64,000 nucleotides of DNA, taken from assembly GCF_000970025.1 (NCBI RefSeq), contig NZ_CP009528.1, positions 1,785,168-1,849,167 on the forward strand, written 5' to 3'. Numbering within the stretch: the first letter of the stretch is position 1; each line of letters opens with the position of its first letter. Source of the DNA: Methanosarcina barkeri MS. Lineage in GTDB: Archaea; Halobacteriota; Methanosarcinia; Methanosarcinales; Methanosarcinaceae. The translations under genes were made by a program, and so were the position numbers. Of the stretch, positions 30,568 through 40,642 are shown piece after piece. A model generated the notes under the pieces. The model had not been told where the DNA came from and did not search any database. It saw only the letters and a list, made by a program, of their open reading frames with translations.

Positions 30568-30753
30568 GTGACCATCTGGGAATATGATGTTAAAGAGATA
30601 AGGTTCAGTGAGTGGTCAAAAGCAAAAGAAGATCTTAACAGCCTCGGGACTGAAGGCTGGGAGCTCATCAAGTTTGCGGACGAGATCGACGAAAACGGTA
30701 TGATAGCAGCTGTTTTTAAAAGGCCGGTCGATTATGTTGACGCATCCTTCTAA
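30568..30753 (+). CDS. DUF4177-like small protein
   Basis: This 61-residue protein (MTIWEYDVKEIRFSEWSKAK onward) has the DUF4177 pattern of an initial WEYKV-like strand, LNxLGxEGWEL (LNSLGTEGWELIKFADE) and a final strand AAVFKRP. The start is GTG with GGAG about ten bases upstream. The function is unknown. It is short but a clear family match. Confidence 0.75.
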   Translation: MTIWEYDVKEIRFSEWSKAKEDLNSLGTEGWELIKFADEIDENGMIAAVFKRPVDYVDASF

Positions 30754-30854
30754 AGTTCTTTTTTAAATTTATCGTTTTTTGCCTTTTTTTGTGTGAAAAG
30801 TTCAGTTTAGAGAATCGGCCTGGTTAAGTTGAAAATCCCTGTCTCTTACATTCA

Positions 30855-31324
30855 TTTACATTCATTTTTTTGCTTTTTGAACATGATCCGGAACTCAGTT
30901 CCAGTGTATCTTTTAAGTTCAATACAACCTTCAATCTGTTCTACGAGAATATTTACAAGTTGAAGCCCAAGAGAATCGGTATTTCTGAAGCCGAAATTTT
31001 TGGGAATGCCTACTCCGTTATCGGCAACTATCAGAAGAGAAAATAAACTGAAAGCCTCCTTCGTTTTTGCAGACTCCTGGCTTCATTTTCTCTATTGCTA
31101 TACTCTGATGCAAAGAGACTTATGTGAATTTCTTCATCTTCTCTTTCTCCATCTTCTTTTTCTCCATTTTCTCTTTCTCCATCTTTTCCTTCTCCATTTT
31201 CTCTTTCTCCATCTTCTCCTTCTCCATTTTCTCCTTCTCCCTTCTCTCCTGCAGGAAAAGCATACTTCAGGGCATTTGAAACAAGTTCGTTTACTACGAT
31301 TTCCATAGGAGCAGCTGTATCCAT
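30855..31324 (-). pseudogene. Histidine kinase C-terminal remnant with low-complexity insertion
   Basis: From 31324 the minus strand encodes PMEIVVNELVSNALKYAFP, the N-box of a HisKA_2-type ATPase domain, then a run of Gly-Glu-Asn/Asp-rich repeats (GEGENGEGEDGE). After a frameshift near 31030 come VADNGVGIPKNFGFRN, then DSLGLQLVNILVEQIEG and a stop near 30855. The sensory domains and phospho-acceptor His are missing. It resembles the intact kinase at 33426. Upstream of it (31340-31410) are degenerate ATCCTAACTCTAACT repeats. Confidence 0.75.
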
Positions 31325-31725
31325 TCCCAGGCAGACCTGCTCAAGTCCTAACTCTACCTGATCCTAACTCTAACTAATCCTGACTCTACCTGATCCTAAC
31401 TCTAACTGATCCAAATTATCATAAAAATGTTTAAGAAGAAAAAGAAAGTTTCTATGCAAGTTGCCGTATGTACCAGTTCGTTATAATAATATTTTTCAAT
31501 TGTTTCAATCTTAACCTTGAATTTTATCTTCATAGAGTAGTACCTTTAGTTAACAATGTTTACTGATATTAATATAAAGCAAATTTCATATCTTATTAAT
31601 TATTACAATATTTCAGTAGATTAATATTTACAGTGGGTAAATATATGAGAATATTAAATTTTTAAAATTGATCTGTGAATTGATCTGTGAAAAGTATGGA
31701 AGAATTAATAAAAAGGAGATAGGGC

Positions 31726-33000
31726 ATGGAAAGTAATATTGATGATAAAGCGGAACCTGATACTGAAGTTAATGCACAGGCTACAGATAATAACAGATTA
31801 AAAAATGAACTCGACGCCAGTGTAAAGCTTAAAAATGAAGATGAAGCTGGAAATATTCTGGATTTAATGCAAAAGCCTGAGATCGATTTCGATCACTTTT
31901 TCAAGTTTATAGATTCTTCTATTCAGGGTTTAAAAGAGTACAAACTAATTGTTTCGGCTCTTGAGCTCGGAGTGTTTGAAGCACTTAAATCTCCTTTGTC
32001 AGCAGGGGAACTGGCTGAAAAGCTTGGCTGTGATCCTCTGCTCATGCCTCATTTCTGTGAAGCTCTCCATGGTCTCGGGTTCCTTGACAGGTTTGAGGAA
32101 GGAATAAACAAGGAAGAAGAAAAGGCGCAGATTATAAAAATAGATGCAATCGCCAGTCAAAACAATAGAAAACCTGAAACCGAATCTGAGAACCATGATA
32201 ATGGAACAAAGAATGGCGATGCAGTGTACCTTGTCTCTGAACTCAGTGCAACTTATCTCCTAAAAAGTTCTCCGTTTTCTCAGCAACATTACCTTGCCGA
32301 AAGGCTCAGAAATGTCGAACGCTGGGCTCGCCTCCCTCAGATTATAAAACAGGGGCCCGATGTTGTCGATAAAGGGCCTTTTTTCGGGGAAGTTGTTCAC
32401 TGTATGGCTGAAAATGCACGCTGTGGTCTGCTCCAAGAAACTGTACAGGTTGTCATGGAAAATGTTGACTTTACAAATGTCAAAAGGCTGCTTGACATAG
32501 GAGGAGGACACGGGCTTTATGCAATCGCTTTTTCAAAGCTAAATGAAGACCTTCAGGCTTTTGTATTCGACCTTCCACCTGTTACTGGAGAAACAAGATA
32601 TTTCATAGAGAAATATGGAGCTTCAAGAGTAGAGACAATTCCGGGAGATTTTTTTAAAGATGAACTCGGAAGTGGCTATGACCTTATTTTTTCTTCCTTT
32701 AATCCCGGAGGAAAAGTGCCTTCTCTAATCCCCAAGCTTTCTAAAGCCTTAAATACTGGAGGCATTTTCGTAACCAGGCAGATGCCTGATGAAAAAATGA
32801 AATCAAGTCCACTTATCAGCCTTGACTGGAACCTCTGGACTTTTGAAGGTGTGAAAAAAGGAGGATCAGGTTACAGTTTCGAAAACAGCGTCCCCTTTAA
32901 TGAGTATATAGAGATGCTTGGTAATTACGGGCTTGAAGTTTTCCGTACTTTTGACATGACGGATGGCTCAAGGATTGTGTTTGCACGGAAAACAACCTGA
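31726..33000 (+). CDS. SAM-dependent methyltransferase, O-methyltransferase type with winged-helix domain
   Basis: This 424-residue protein starts with a charged, low-complexity segment (1-50). A dimerisation/winged-helix region follows (LIVSALELGVFEALKSPLSA, GELAEKLGCDP), interrupted by a charged insert (residues 130-165). The SAM-binding core has LLDIGGGHGLYAIAF near residue 258, FDLPPV, and ETIPGDFF. This is the layout of acetylserotonin/hydroxyindole-type O-methyltransferases; archaeal members act on small molecules that are mostly unknown. The start has AAAAGGAGAT at good spacing. Confidence 0.85.
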   Translation: MESNIDDKAEPDTEVNAQATDNNRLKNELDASVKLKNEDEAGNILDLMQKPEIDFDHFFKFIDSSIQGLKEYKLIVSALELGVFEALKSPLSAGELAEKLGCDPLLMPHFCEALHGLGFLDRFEEGINKEEEKAQIIKIDAIASQNNRKPETESENHDNGTKNGDAVYLVSELSATYLLKSSPFSQQHYLAERLRNVERWARLPQIIKQGPDVVDKGPFFGEVVHCMAENARCGLLQETVQVVMENVDFTNVKRLLDIGGGHGLYAIAFSKLNEDLQAFVFDLPPVTGETRYFIEKYGASRVETIPGDFFKDELGSGYDLIFSSFNPGGKVPSLIPKLSKALNTGGIFVTRQMPDEKMKSSPLISLDWNLWTFEGVKKGGSGYSFENSVPFNEYIEMLGNYGLEVFRTFDMTDGSRIVFARKTT

Positions 33001-33022
33001 ACCTTGCAGGAGGATTGCCTTT

Positions 33023-33095
33023 TCCTCAGTTCCTTTTTTTCAGTTATTTATTCTCAGTTCCTTTTTTTCAGTTACTTATTCTCAGTTGTTTTTTT
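33023..33095. repeat. 29-bp direct repeat
   Basis: A unit containing TCTCAGTTCCTTTTTTTCAG and TTATTTAT occurs twice and starts a third time after the methyltransferase gene. The rest of the gap up to 33425 is AT-rich, with a promoter-like TTTATATGTATTTATTTA near 33316. Confidence 0.7.
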
Positions 33096-33425
33096 ATTAA
33101 TTGCGCTATTCTGATTATTATTATTCGAGATAGTCATTATTAACAATAGCATAATCAATTAATCATTATTACCCATCAAATTTATTACTTTCAAATTTCA
33201 AAAATTACTTTTTCCTTTCTTTCCTGAAGAGATAACTATTAATTATCATGAAATATAACCTAACTTATTGGCTAACGGTAAATTGAATTTAGAAAACGTC
33301 AAAAACTTTTTTTAACTTTATATGTATTTATTTAACCGTGTATCCTGTCCATTTGAAACATAGAGCTTATCTGTTAATTTGAGTGCCAAAAAACTTGATT
33401 TTCGAGAACCTCTTGGGGAAAGAAG

Positions 33426-35894
33426 ATGAAAGACTATAAGGAAGAACCAGAATGTCATGAAGAAACGACAGCACTGGTAAATAAAGATAAAAAGACAACT
33501 GAGCTAAAAGCCAATGATGTGGCTTGTAGTCAGGTTAAAGTATCTGATGAAAAAAGCAAGGTCTCAGATCTTATTTTTCGGGGTGGTCCTCGTATTATAA
33601 AAGATATGCTCGACACTATGGTTAATCCAGTCTCATACAAAGATAAAAATGGAGTTTTTCTTCTAGTAAATGAGGCGCATGCAAGGACAATCATTGGTCT
33701 CCCAAAAGAAGAGGTTATAGGGAGAACACTCCTCGAACTTGCCAGGAAATTTTCAGATATTCCCAGAAAATATATTGTAGAAAAGAGGGATCTCCTGGAA
33801 GGTTGTAACGAATGGATCCAGATAGAAACTGAAATCCTGAATCATGGTGGGACGAGAACCATAGAACAGGAACTTATAGTTGCGGACGGAACAACAAAGA
33901 CTTTTATTTTAAATAAATCAGCCTTATGCGACGAAAAAGGGGAGACTATAGGAATTGTTACTGTAATGCAGGATATAACCAAACTCAGGAAGACGGAAAA
34001 AATCCTGAAAGAGAGTCTCAGTTCTAAAAATGAACTGAGTGAACAAATTAAGAAAAACGAGGAAATGTACAAGACAATTCTTGAAAAAACAGGGCAGATG
34101 GTATACAATTGCGACATCGTGGCTGATAAGGTCGACTGGCTTGGCTCGGTTGAAGAAGTTACGGGATATACCCCTGAAGAATTAAAAAGTGCAGGTGTGA
34201 ACTTATGGATGAATTACGTTCACCCTGAGGACAGGTATAAGCTCTGGATAAACAATGAAACCCATATGAAAAATGGAAGAAACTGCCGTCTGGAATACCG
34301 GTTCCAAAAAAAGAATGGCAACTATGCTTGTCTTGAGGAAAACGTAACCGATATACTGGACTCAAGCGGAGGTATAAGCAGGGTCATCGGAGTTGTAAAA
34401 GATATAACAGAACAGAAGTTTGCAAGCCAAAGCCTGCAAGAAAGTGAGGAAAGATACCGTACTGCAGCCGAACAGACAGGGCAGTTAGTATTTGATTTCA
34501 GGATTGAGACACATGAGGTTGAATGGGCAGGAGCTATCCGGGAAGTAACAGGATATTCTCCGGATGAATTCAAAAATCTTGATGAATCATTGTGGATAGA
34601 GCATATTCATCCCAAAGACAGGACTGAGACGATTAAAAATCTGGAGAACTTCTTCAGGAAAAAAGCGAGAATTCAGGCCGAATTCAAGTTCAGGAAAAAA
34701 GATGGAAAATATATCTACGTTGAAATCCGGGGCGTCTGGCTAAAAGATGAAAAGGGAAAAGTTTACAGGGCCATTGGTGTGATGAAAGACATTACAGAAT
34801 GGAAATGCACACTGGAAAAAATTGAAGCGAGTGAAATGAAATACCGTTCTCTCATACAGAATTTCCAGGGGATTGCCTTCCAGACAGACAGGAATTTCAT
34901 TCCCATATTCATGCACGGAGCTGTTAAAGAGATCACAGGGCATACTGAAGAAGAACTTATGTCCAGAGCTAAGTGGAAAGAGATAATTCTTCCTGAGGAT
35001 CTGCCTTTACTCCTCAAAGAAGAGGAACGGATTCGTGATTCAACTTGTAATAAATATGCCAAAGTTGATTTTCGCATAACACACAGGGACGGAAAAATCC
35101 GATGGCTACACGAAATTTACCAGAAAGTCTTGGGAAAAGATGGGAATCCGAAATTATACCAGGGCACAATTTATGATATAACCGAAAGGAAGGAAACCGA
35201 AGAATTTCTTGCGAACATTAAAATTGCCCGCCAGAGAGAAATACATCACCGTATCAAGAATAATCTCCAGGTAATCTCTTCCCTGCTAGACCTCCAGGCT
35301 GAAAAGTTCAACAACATGGAATGCGTTACGAATTCGGAGGTACTTGAGGCCTTCAGGGAAAGCCAGGACAGGGTAATCTCTATTGCCTTAATTCACGAGG
35401 AATTGCATGAAGGCGAGGGAACTGAGAAGCTTAACTTTTCTCCGTACCTTCAGAAACTCATTGGAAACCTTTTCCAGACTTACAGGCTTGGAGATGCAGC
35501 TATCAGCCTCAAAACGGAGCTGGAGGAGAATATTTTCTTTGACATGGATATTGCTGTACCTTTAGGGCTAATTGTCAATGAACTGGTATCAAATTCCCTG
35601 AAGCATGCGTTTTCCAATGGGAAAAACGGAGAAATTCGGATCAGACTTTCCAGAAACGACAAGCTCGGACACCTCAGAGAAGAGATAGGTCCAGAAGGCG
35701 AAAGTACAGAATTTAACCTTACGGTCTCGGACAATGGGAAAGGTATCCCGGAAACTGTAAACCTCGAAAATCCTGAAACCCTTGGCTTGCAGCTGGTAAG
35801 CATCCTGGTTAATCAGCTGGAAGGCGAAATCGAATTGAATAGAGAAAACGGAACCGAGTTCAGCATGAGGTTCAAGGTGGAAAACAAATTATAA
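33426..35894 (+). CDS. Multi-PAS sensor histidine kinase (HisKA_2 type)
   Basis: This 822-residue soluble sensor kinase has no membrane helix. There are four PAS domains, roughly residues 50-180, 215-335, 345-460 and 470-585, three of them ending in the PAC-type VIGVVKDITE, AIGVMKDITE and GTIYDITE. The phospho-acceptor region REIHHRIKNNLQVISSLLDL has the His pair at 607-608. The ATPase domain has LIVNELVSNSLKHAF, VSDNGKGIP and TLGLQLV. Cytoplasmic PAS sensing of redox, heme or a ligand is typical of the family. No response regulator adjoins. A related decayed kinase lies at 30855. Confidence 0.93.
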   Translation: MKDYKEEPECHEETTALVNKDKKTTELKANDVACSQVKVSDEKSKVSDLIFRGGPRIIKDMLDTMVNPVSYKDKNGVFLLVNEAHARTIIGLPKEEVIGRTLLELARKFSDIPRKYIVEKRDLLEGCNEWIQIETEILNHGGTRTIEQELIVADGTTKTFILNKSALCDEKGETIGIVTVMQDITKLRKTEKILKESLSSKNELSEQIKKNEEMYKTILEKTGQMVYNCDIVADKVDWLGSVEEVTGYTPEELKSAGVNLWMNYVHPEDRYKLWINNETHMKNGRNCRLEYRFQKKNGNYACLEENVTDILDSSGGISRVIGVVKDITEQKFASQSLQESEERYRTAAEQTGQLVFDFRIETHEVEWAGAIREVTGYSPDEFKNLDESLWIEHIHPKDRTETIKNLENFFRKKARIQAEFKFRKKDGKYIYVEIRGVWLKDEKGKVYRAIGVMKDITEWKCTLEKIEASEMKYRSLIQNFQGIAFQTDRNFIPIFMHGAVKEITGHTEEELMSRAKWKEIILPEDLPLLLKEEERIRDSTCNKYAKVDFRITHRDGKIRWLHEIYQKVLGKDGNPKLYQGTIYDITERKETEEFLANIKIARQREIHHRIKNNLQVISSLLDLQAEKFNNMECVTNSEVLEAFRESQDRVISIALIHEELHEGEGTEKLNFSPYLQKLIGNLFQTYRLGDAAISLKTELEENIFFDMDIAVPLGLIVNELVSNSLKHAFSNGKNGEIRIRLSRNDKLGHLREEIGPEGESTEFNLTVSDNGKGIPETVNLENPETLGLQLVSILVNQLEGEIELNRENGTEFSMRFKVENKL

Positions 35895-35929
35895 TTGCTG
35901 CTTTTTCTGCAAAGGCAATGTTATCAAGG

Positions 35930-36010
35930 AATGAGATTGTTTCGGATTGCATTGTTTTAGATCGCTTTGTTTCAAATCGAATTGTTTCAGATCGTGTTGT
36001 TTTAAACCCT
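35930..36010. repeat. Degenerate ~18-bp repeats
   Basis: Loose copies of GTTTCAGATCGNNTTGTTT (for example GTTTCAAATCGAATTGTTTC) follow the kinase gene. They are too diverged to count exactly. Confidence 0.6.
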
Positions 36011-36137
36011 ATTGTTCCAGATAGTATTACCAGGTTCAGAAACTTACACATGAGTTGACAACTTCTTCCTAAAAAACTGAAAAATCTGAAACAGCAACGT
36101 TATTATGCTGTAAAACAATTTCTAAATGGGGATTGCT

Positions 36138-37190
36138 GTGATAAAAGAAGCCATGCTCTACGAGAAAATCGGAGATAATAAAGTACACTGCAAGCTCTGT
36201 GCCCATAGTTGCAAAATTTCCCAGGGAAAAAGGGGCTTTTGCGGAGTTCGGGAAAACAGGGATGGAGAACTATATACTCTTATCTATGGAACGGTTTCAA
36301 GCGAGGCAGTTGATCCTGTCGAAAAAAAACCCCTTTATCACTTTTATCCAGGTTCTTATGTTTATTCTGTCGGGTCAATAGGGTGCAACTTCCGATGTAA
36401 GCACTGCCAAAACTGGTCGATTTCTCAGGTCTGCCTGGAAGATGCTTACACAATGGATATTCCACCTGATGAACTTGTTGAAAGGGCGCTCCTCTCACGT
36501 TCAAGCTCCATTGCCTGGACCTATAATGAGCCCACAATCTGGCATGAGTATACCTACGAGTGTGCAAAACTGGCAAAAGAGGCAGGGCTTGGAACAATCT
36601 ATGTGACAAATGGGTATATGACGCCTGATGCCCTCAGACACATAGCGCCCTATCTGGATGCCGCGAATATCGATATCAAAGCATTCACTGAAAAATTCTA
36701 TCACGATGTAGCCAGCGCAAAACTCGCCCCTGTGCTCGAGGCTTCTGCTCTTGCAAAACAACTTGGAATACATGTTGAGATTACAAACCTCATTATTCCA
36801 AGTGTAAACGATTCCCTTGATGAAATAAGGGAACTTTCAAAATGGGTATATAAAAATCTCGGACCTGAGACTCCCCTGCATTTTACCCGTTTCCATCCCC
36901 AGTACAAGATGCAGGACCTCTACCCGACACCTGTAAAAACCATGGAGGAAGCCTGTAAAATTGCAACTGAGGAAGGGATGAAGTATGTTTACATGGGCAA
37001 TGTTCCTGGCAGTGACCGCAACAATACTTTCTGCCCGAACTGCGGAAAAATGTTGATCAAGCGTGGCTATTTCGATATTGAAAAGTATGAGATCACACCT
37101 GAGAAAACCTGCCCGAAATGTGGGGAACACATTCCCATAGTAGGTGAATATGCCGGTTCAAAACATCCACCGAGTGAATACGGATATTAA
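36138..37190 (+). CDS. amrS: AmmeMemoRadiSam-system radical SAM protein
   Basis: This 350-residue enzyme binds a [4Fe-4S] cluster through GCNFRCKHCQNWSIS and belongs to the pyruvate-formate-lyase-activase-like group linked to AMMECR1 and MEMO proteins. An N-terminal Cys motif (CKLCAHSCKISQGKRGFCG) precedes it, and two C-terminal zinc-ribbon knuckles follow (FCPNCG, CPKCGEH). SAWTYNEPT-type SIAWTYNEPTIW is visible. The GTG at 36138 is preferred because GGGGAT lies five bases upstream; an ATG at 36126 is in frame. The substrate is unknown. It stands alone. Confidence 0.88.
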   Translation: MIKEAMLYEKIGDNKVHCKLCAHSCKISQGKRGFCGVRENRDGELYTLIYGTVSSEAVDPVEKKPLYHFYPGSYVYSVGSIGCNFRCKHCQNWSISQVCLEDAYTMDIPPDELVERALLSRSSSIAWTYNEPTIWHEYTYECAKLAKEAGLGTIYVTNGYMTPDALRHIAPYLDAANIDIKAFTEKFYHDVASAKLAPVLEASALAKQLGIHVEITNLIIPSVNDSLDEIRELSKWVYKNLGPETPLHFTRFHPQYKMQDLYPTPVKTMEEACKIATEEGMKYVYMGNVPGSDRNNTFCPNCGKMLIKRGYFDIEKYEITPEKTCPKCGEHIPIVGEYAGSKHPPSEYGY

Positions 37191-37355
37191 GCGGAGTACT
37201 CAGCAAACGACAGATAAGAATAAGCACCAGACAAGAATCGGAAAGAAACTCCAGGGCAAAACCGCAAATTTACCAGTTAGGTATTCTTTGCTGAACCAAT
37301 CATGATTCTTTACTGAACCAATTATGTATTCTCACTGAGAGAGTTCCATTAGATC

Positions 37356-37904
37356 TCAAAAAATATATTTTTCGCACCCTTCGCGGAAAATTTTTATAAT
37401 TCCTTCTCGCAGGGAAGGCGTATATTTCTCAGGTTCAGTTTTGACAGCCCTATGCAGTTCTTCAAGTTCAATCCATTCTACAGATACGGCTTCTTCCGGA
37501 TCAGGCCGAATTAAGCTTGCATTTTTTTCCGAACAAAGGCCTGAAAATACCATATGAAAGGCTCCTTTGTTTTCGACGACGCAGGGAATTTTAAATAATT
37601 TTTGGAATGGAACCGAGATTCCTATTTCTTCAAGCATTTCCCGTGCCATGCAGGCTTCATAAGACTCATTTGCTACAGTACCGCTTACCGAGTATGTATA
37701 ACGTCCCGGAAACCACCGTTTTTGAGGTGCTCTTTTCTGGATAAGCATTTTATTTTCAGGGTTGAGAAGGATAAGTTGGGCAGCCCTATGAATATGTTTT
37801 CCCGAATAAAACTCCTCTCGTTCACGCAGCCCGAGAAAGTTATCGTTGTTGTCGACTTCAGTGATTAGCTCTGCCACAAAAACACTCCTGTTAAGTTGTT
37901 TCAC
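37356..37904 (-). CDS. NUDIX hydrolase, IPP-isomerase-like
   Basis: This 182-residue protein has a NUDIX box near residues 76-98: NESYEACMAREMLEEIGI, containing REMLEEIG, with the first Gly position read as SGTVANE. The N-terminal part (NFLGLREREEFYSGKHIHRA) resembles the isopentenyl-diphosphate isomerase-like subgroup with HxH-type metal ligands. It may hydrolyse a nucleoside diphosphate derivative or be a diverged isomerase. A CACTCCTG complement (CAGGAGTG) before the start gives a good ribosome site. Confidence 0.82.
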   Translation of the reverse strand: MKQLNRSVFVAELITEVDNNDNFLGLREREEFYSGKHIHRAAQLILLNPENKMLIQKRAPQKRWFPGRYTYSVSGTVANESYEACMAREMLEEIGISVPFQKLFKIPCVVENKGAFHMVFSGLCSEKNASLIRPDPEEAVSVEWIELEELHRAVKTEPEKYTPSLREGIIKIFREGCEKYIF

Positions 37905-38032
37905 TACTCTTTATTCTGGCAGGACAAAAAATAAAAATTTCGGTTAAAATAAAAAAGAGAAACTTAATTAAAAAAGGTTAAACCTGGAATAATGCCATGA
38001 AAAGAAAAAAGAAATTCACTTTTCAGGATTTT

Positions 38033-38338
38033 TCAGGGTTCTGAGACCTCTTTTGGTTTTTCTGCGGCTTTCTGGATCTCCTCCAGAAGCTGATCATCGG
38101 TCTTTCCTCTTATGTCAATCCCGAGTTTCTGGGCAGTTTCCTGTACCTTGCTCTTTGGAGTTATGGGGTCTGTTATGGATTTTTCAAATTCCTTAAGGCT
38201 TAGTTCGGATTCCTTCTGAGCTTTCTTGAATTCGCCCACTGAACTTCCCATGGACCTTGCCAGTTCGGGAAGTTTAGAAGCCCCAAAAAGGAGTACAATT
38301 ATTGCGAAAATCGGTATAAGTTCTTGTGGACCTATCAT
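38033..38338 (-). CDS. tatA: Twin-arginine translocase TatA
   Basis: This 101-residue protein has one N-terminal transmembrane helix (IGPQELIPIFAIIVLLFGAS) followed by [19 protein letters not shown], the hinge and amphipathic helix of TatA, then a charged tail. It would form the pore of the Tat pathway, which exports folded, often cofactor-bearing proteins. It is followed on the plus coordinate side by a second TatA and TatC on the same strand. Confidence 0.93.
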   Translation of the reverse strand: MIGPQELIPIFAIIVLLFGASKLPELARSMGSSVGEFKKAQKESELSLKEFEKSITDPITPKSKVQETAQKLGIDIRGKTDDQLLEEIQKAAEKPKEVSEP

Positions 38339-38563
38339 GGCTTAACCTCAAGCTTTTCGTTTTCTTAAATAAGTAAAATTCAGCAGTAATAATGATCTAA
38401 TAAATTGAAAATATCTATAAATTAAGCTAAGATTTTTTATGGTATATAAAGTTTCTAGTTCTATTTATATCTTAAATGTTTTATATTTATTTTTTTCTAT
38501 TTGATTTTGATCTATTCAGTCTGTCTCTTTATTCTCCTTTTATCTTAGCTTGGTCCCAATGCT

Positions 38564-38962
38564 TCAGCTCTTTCGAGACTCTTCCTGTTCGGAGAGAGAT
38601 TTTTCAGCTTCCTGCTTATTTTCCAAGTCTGTACCGGTTTTCAGTTCTGTATCAGTTTTCAGCTCTGTACAGGTTTTTTGCTCTGTATAGGTTTTCAGCT
38701 CTGAATCGGTTTTTGCTTCTTTACTACTGCCTGGAGTTTCTTTTTGTTCCTTCTCTTTCTCTTTTTCCTCAGAAGCGACTGTATTTGCAGCCTTTCGGGT
38801 GTAGGCATCGAATTGATTGAGCTCAAGCTCAGAAGCGCGCTGGGCTTTTTTAAATTCTCCCATCGCACCTCCTAAAGACCGTGCAAGCTCAGGAAGCTTC
38901 TGGGGCCCAAAGAGAAAGAGAACAGCAACGAGAATTGCTATCAATTCGGGTGTACCTATCAT
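38564..38962 (-). CDS. tatA: Twin-arginine translocase TatA/TatB-like, with repetitive acidic tail
   Basis: This 132-residue second TatA-family protein has the helix [19 protein letters not shown] and [19 protein letters not shown]. The tail is long and repetitive, with alternating ELKT-D/Y-TE units ([19 protein letters not shown]), encoded by tandem DNA repeats at about 38610-38710. It may play the TatB-like role or act as a second pore component. It lies between tatC and the first tatA. Confidence 0.88.
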   Translation of the reverse strand: MIGTPELIAILVAVLFLFGPQKLPELARSLGGAMGEFKKAQRASELELNQFDAYTRKAANTVASEEKEKEKEQKETPGSSKEAKTDSELKTYTEQKTCTELKTDTELKTGTDLENKQEAEKSLSEQEESRKS

Positions 38963-39091
38963 TGTTGGCTATTATCAACAATCTAATATAAAAGTTCTTG
39001 TAACAACATCGGTGGACTGGCTTATTTGGAGATTATTTTAAAAATACATGTTTTTAAAAATAAATAATCCCATAAATATGCAAACCGACTA

Positions 39092-39874
39092 TCAAAATAG
39101 TCGGATAAGTAACAGGCTGAACTCAAAAAGGACTACAAGTAAAAATGCCACAAGGATTTGGGCAATGAATGTAGGATCAGGCGAAAGGAATAGTGAAACT
39201 GCCATAATCACACTGTAGACCAGTATCCTCTGCTTTTTAAGAGTCTGGTATTCTATAAGTCCCATTTTCACGGCAAAAACCACAAGCAGGGGAAGCTGGA
39301 AGACGATGCCGAAACCTGCAAGGATTGTGGTTACTGCTGAGAGAGTATCCTGAACGGAAAGTTGCGCTGTAGCCGCATCGCCTGAGTAAAATAGAATGTA
39401 CTTGAACATTACAGGCAGGACGATAAAGTAACCTATAACGACCCCGAAGATAAAAAGCAGGAAAGATGCAGGTATGACCTTGAGGAAAAAGCGCTTTTCA
39501 TGAGGATAAAGTCCCTTGCCTGCAAACCTGTAAAGCTGATAGAATAGCTGCGGAATAGAGATCGCAAGGGCGAATACAAGACAGAGCTTGAGACGAGCAA
39601 AGATCCATTCAAGGGGCGAGTACGCTGTCATGTAAATGTCAGTACTTATAAATTCCTTCCAGATAAGCAACATCCCTTTTGCCGAGAATGGGAAAGCAAG
39701 AATTATTCCCAGAAAAAGCCAGATTAAAACAATTGCCAAACGGTTCCTTAGCTCTAACAGGTGGAACGTAATGGGTTCTTCGACATCTCCCGGAACACCG
39801 GAGGTATATGAATTGATTCCCGATGTTTTTCCGTTAGGAGCTGTTGTTCCGTTGGCTGTGTGCTGTGAGTCCAT
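39092..39874 (-). CDS. tatC: Twin-arginine translocase TatC
   Basis: This 260-residue membrane protein has six predicted helices after a hydrophilic N-terminus of about 35 residues. Family blocks are FHLLELRNRLAIVLIWLFLG, SPLEWIFARLKL, FYQLYRFAGKGLYPHEKRF and the C-terminal LFLSPDPTFIAQILVAFLL. TatC recognises the twin-arginine signal peptide. It heads the minus-strand tatC-tatA-tatA group. A second, diverged tatC lies at 40643 on the other strand. Confidence 0.93.
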   Translation of the reverse strand: MDSQHTANGTTAPNGKTSGINSYTSGVPGDVEEPITFHLLELRNRLAIVLIWLFLGIILAFPFSAKGMLLIWKEFISTDIYMTAYSPLEWIFARLKLCLVFALAISIPQLFYQLYRFAGKGLYPHEKRFFLKVIPASFLLFIFGVVIGYFIVLPVMFKYILFYSGDAATAQLSVQDTLSAVTTILAGFGIVFQLPLLVVFAVKMGLIEYQTLKKQRILVYSVIMAVSLFLSPDPTFIAQILVAFLLVVLFEFSLLLIRLF

Positions 39875-40357
39875 TTATTTCCGCTCTTATGTGTACCTGG
39901 ATAAATATATTAATATCGAAACATAATATTAAATGTGAATCTGCATCCCATTCGAGATATTTCGGTTCTCAGGTGCAGGAGATCTTCGGGATGCAGCTTA
40001 TGGTTCTTTTTCACAATATCTTTCTACTATATATTTGCATACCCAATAGCGGCATATCTGAAGATTTATGTCACCCGAGTCATTATAATAGAAACACTTT
40101 ATAATAGAAACACTTAAAATGATTAATATAATCAGATTAAACAAACTATCTTAATCCGGTAAAGGAAATAATATAACTTAATTAAGATAATTTATAGAAT
40201 ATACTTATCGTAATTAATATAAATTAGTTGAGAATTTATAATATATTTATGGTAATTGGTACAACTCAATTAAGATAATTACTATAGCCTGACTAAGGTA
40301 ATAAATATAATACACTTATTATAAATATAAGTTTTTAAGATAACTACTTATTTCCCG

Positions 40358-40426
40358 GTACTTGAACACTATTGTTCCCCGTACTTGAACACTATTGTTC
40401 CCCGTACTTGAACACTATTGTTTCCG
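40358..40426. repeat. Three tandem 23-bp units between the two tatC genes
   Basis: GTACTTGAACACTATTGTTC plus CCC is repeated three times. The stretch 39875-40357 is AT-rich with several GTAATTAATATAAATTA-type near-repeats but no gene. Confidence 0.85.
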
Positions 40427-40642
40427 TACTCGAACTTTGTGGCTTCCGAGAATCGAATTCCTCCTGAATGGTGGCAGTTTCAGGAAATATTTGAAGGATT
40501 CCATGAAAAGAGCCGGATAAACCCAAAGCGAAAAAACAAAATAGGTAAAAAGAGAGTTGATGATAAAAATCCCTGCAGTGAATAAGAGTTCCCTCAAATG
40601 GGATAAAGAACTTTCTTTTGCTTTTCCGGATAGGTACTCCAT
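40415..40642 (-). other. Possible small membrane ORF back to back with the second tatC
   Basis: A 75-codon frame starts two bases from the plus-strand tatC start. It encodes SLSHLRELLFTAGIFIINSL and more hydrophobic residues. HLREL recalls the conserved TatC N-terminus, but there is no typical follow-on. Its tail runs into the 23-bp repeats. Chance or a TatC remnant are both possible. Confidence 0.25.

Noticed and set aside
31000-31308. 102-codon plus-strand Leu/His/Phe-rich frame (FLHLLFLHFLFLH)
   Set aside because: It is the antisense reading of the repetitive GEGENGEGED run in a kinase pseudogene.
38476-38820. 114-codon plus-strand frame with LYRFSALYRF repeats
   Set aside because: It is antisense to the repetitive tail of the second TatA.
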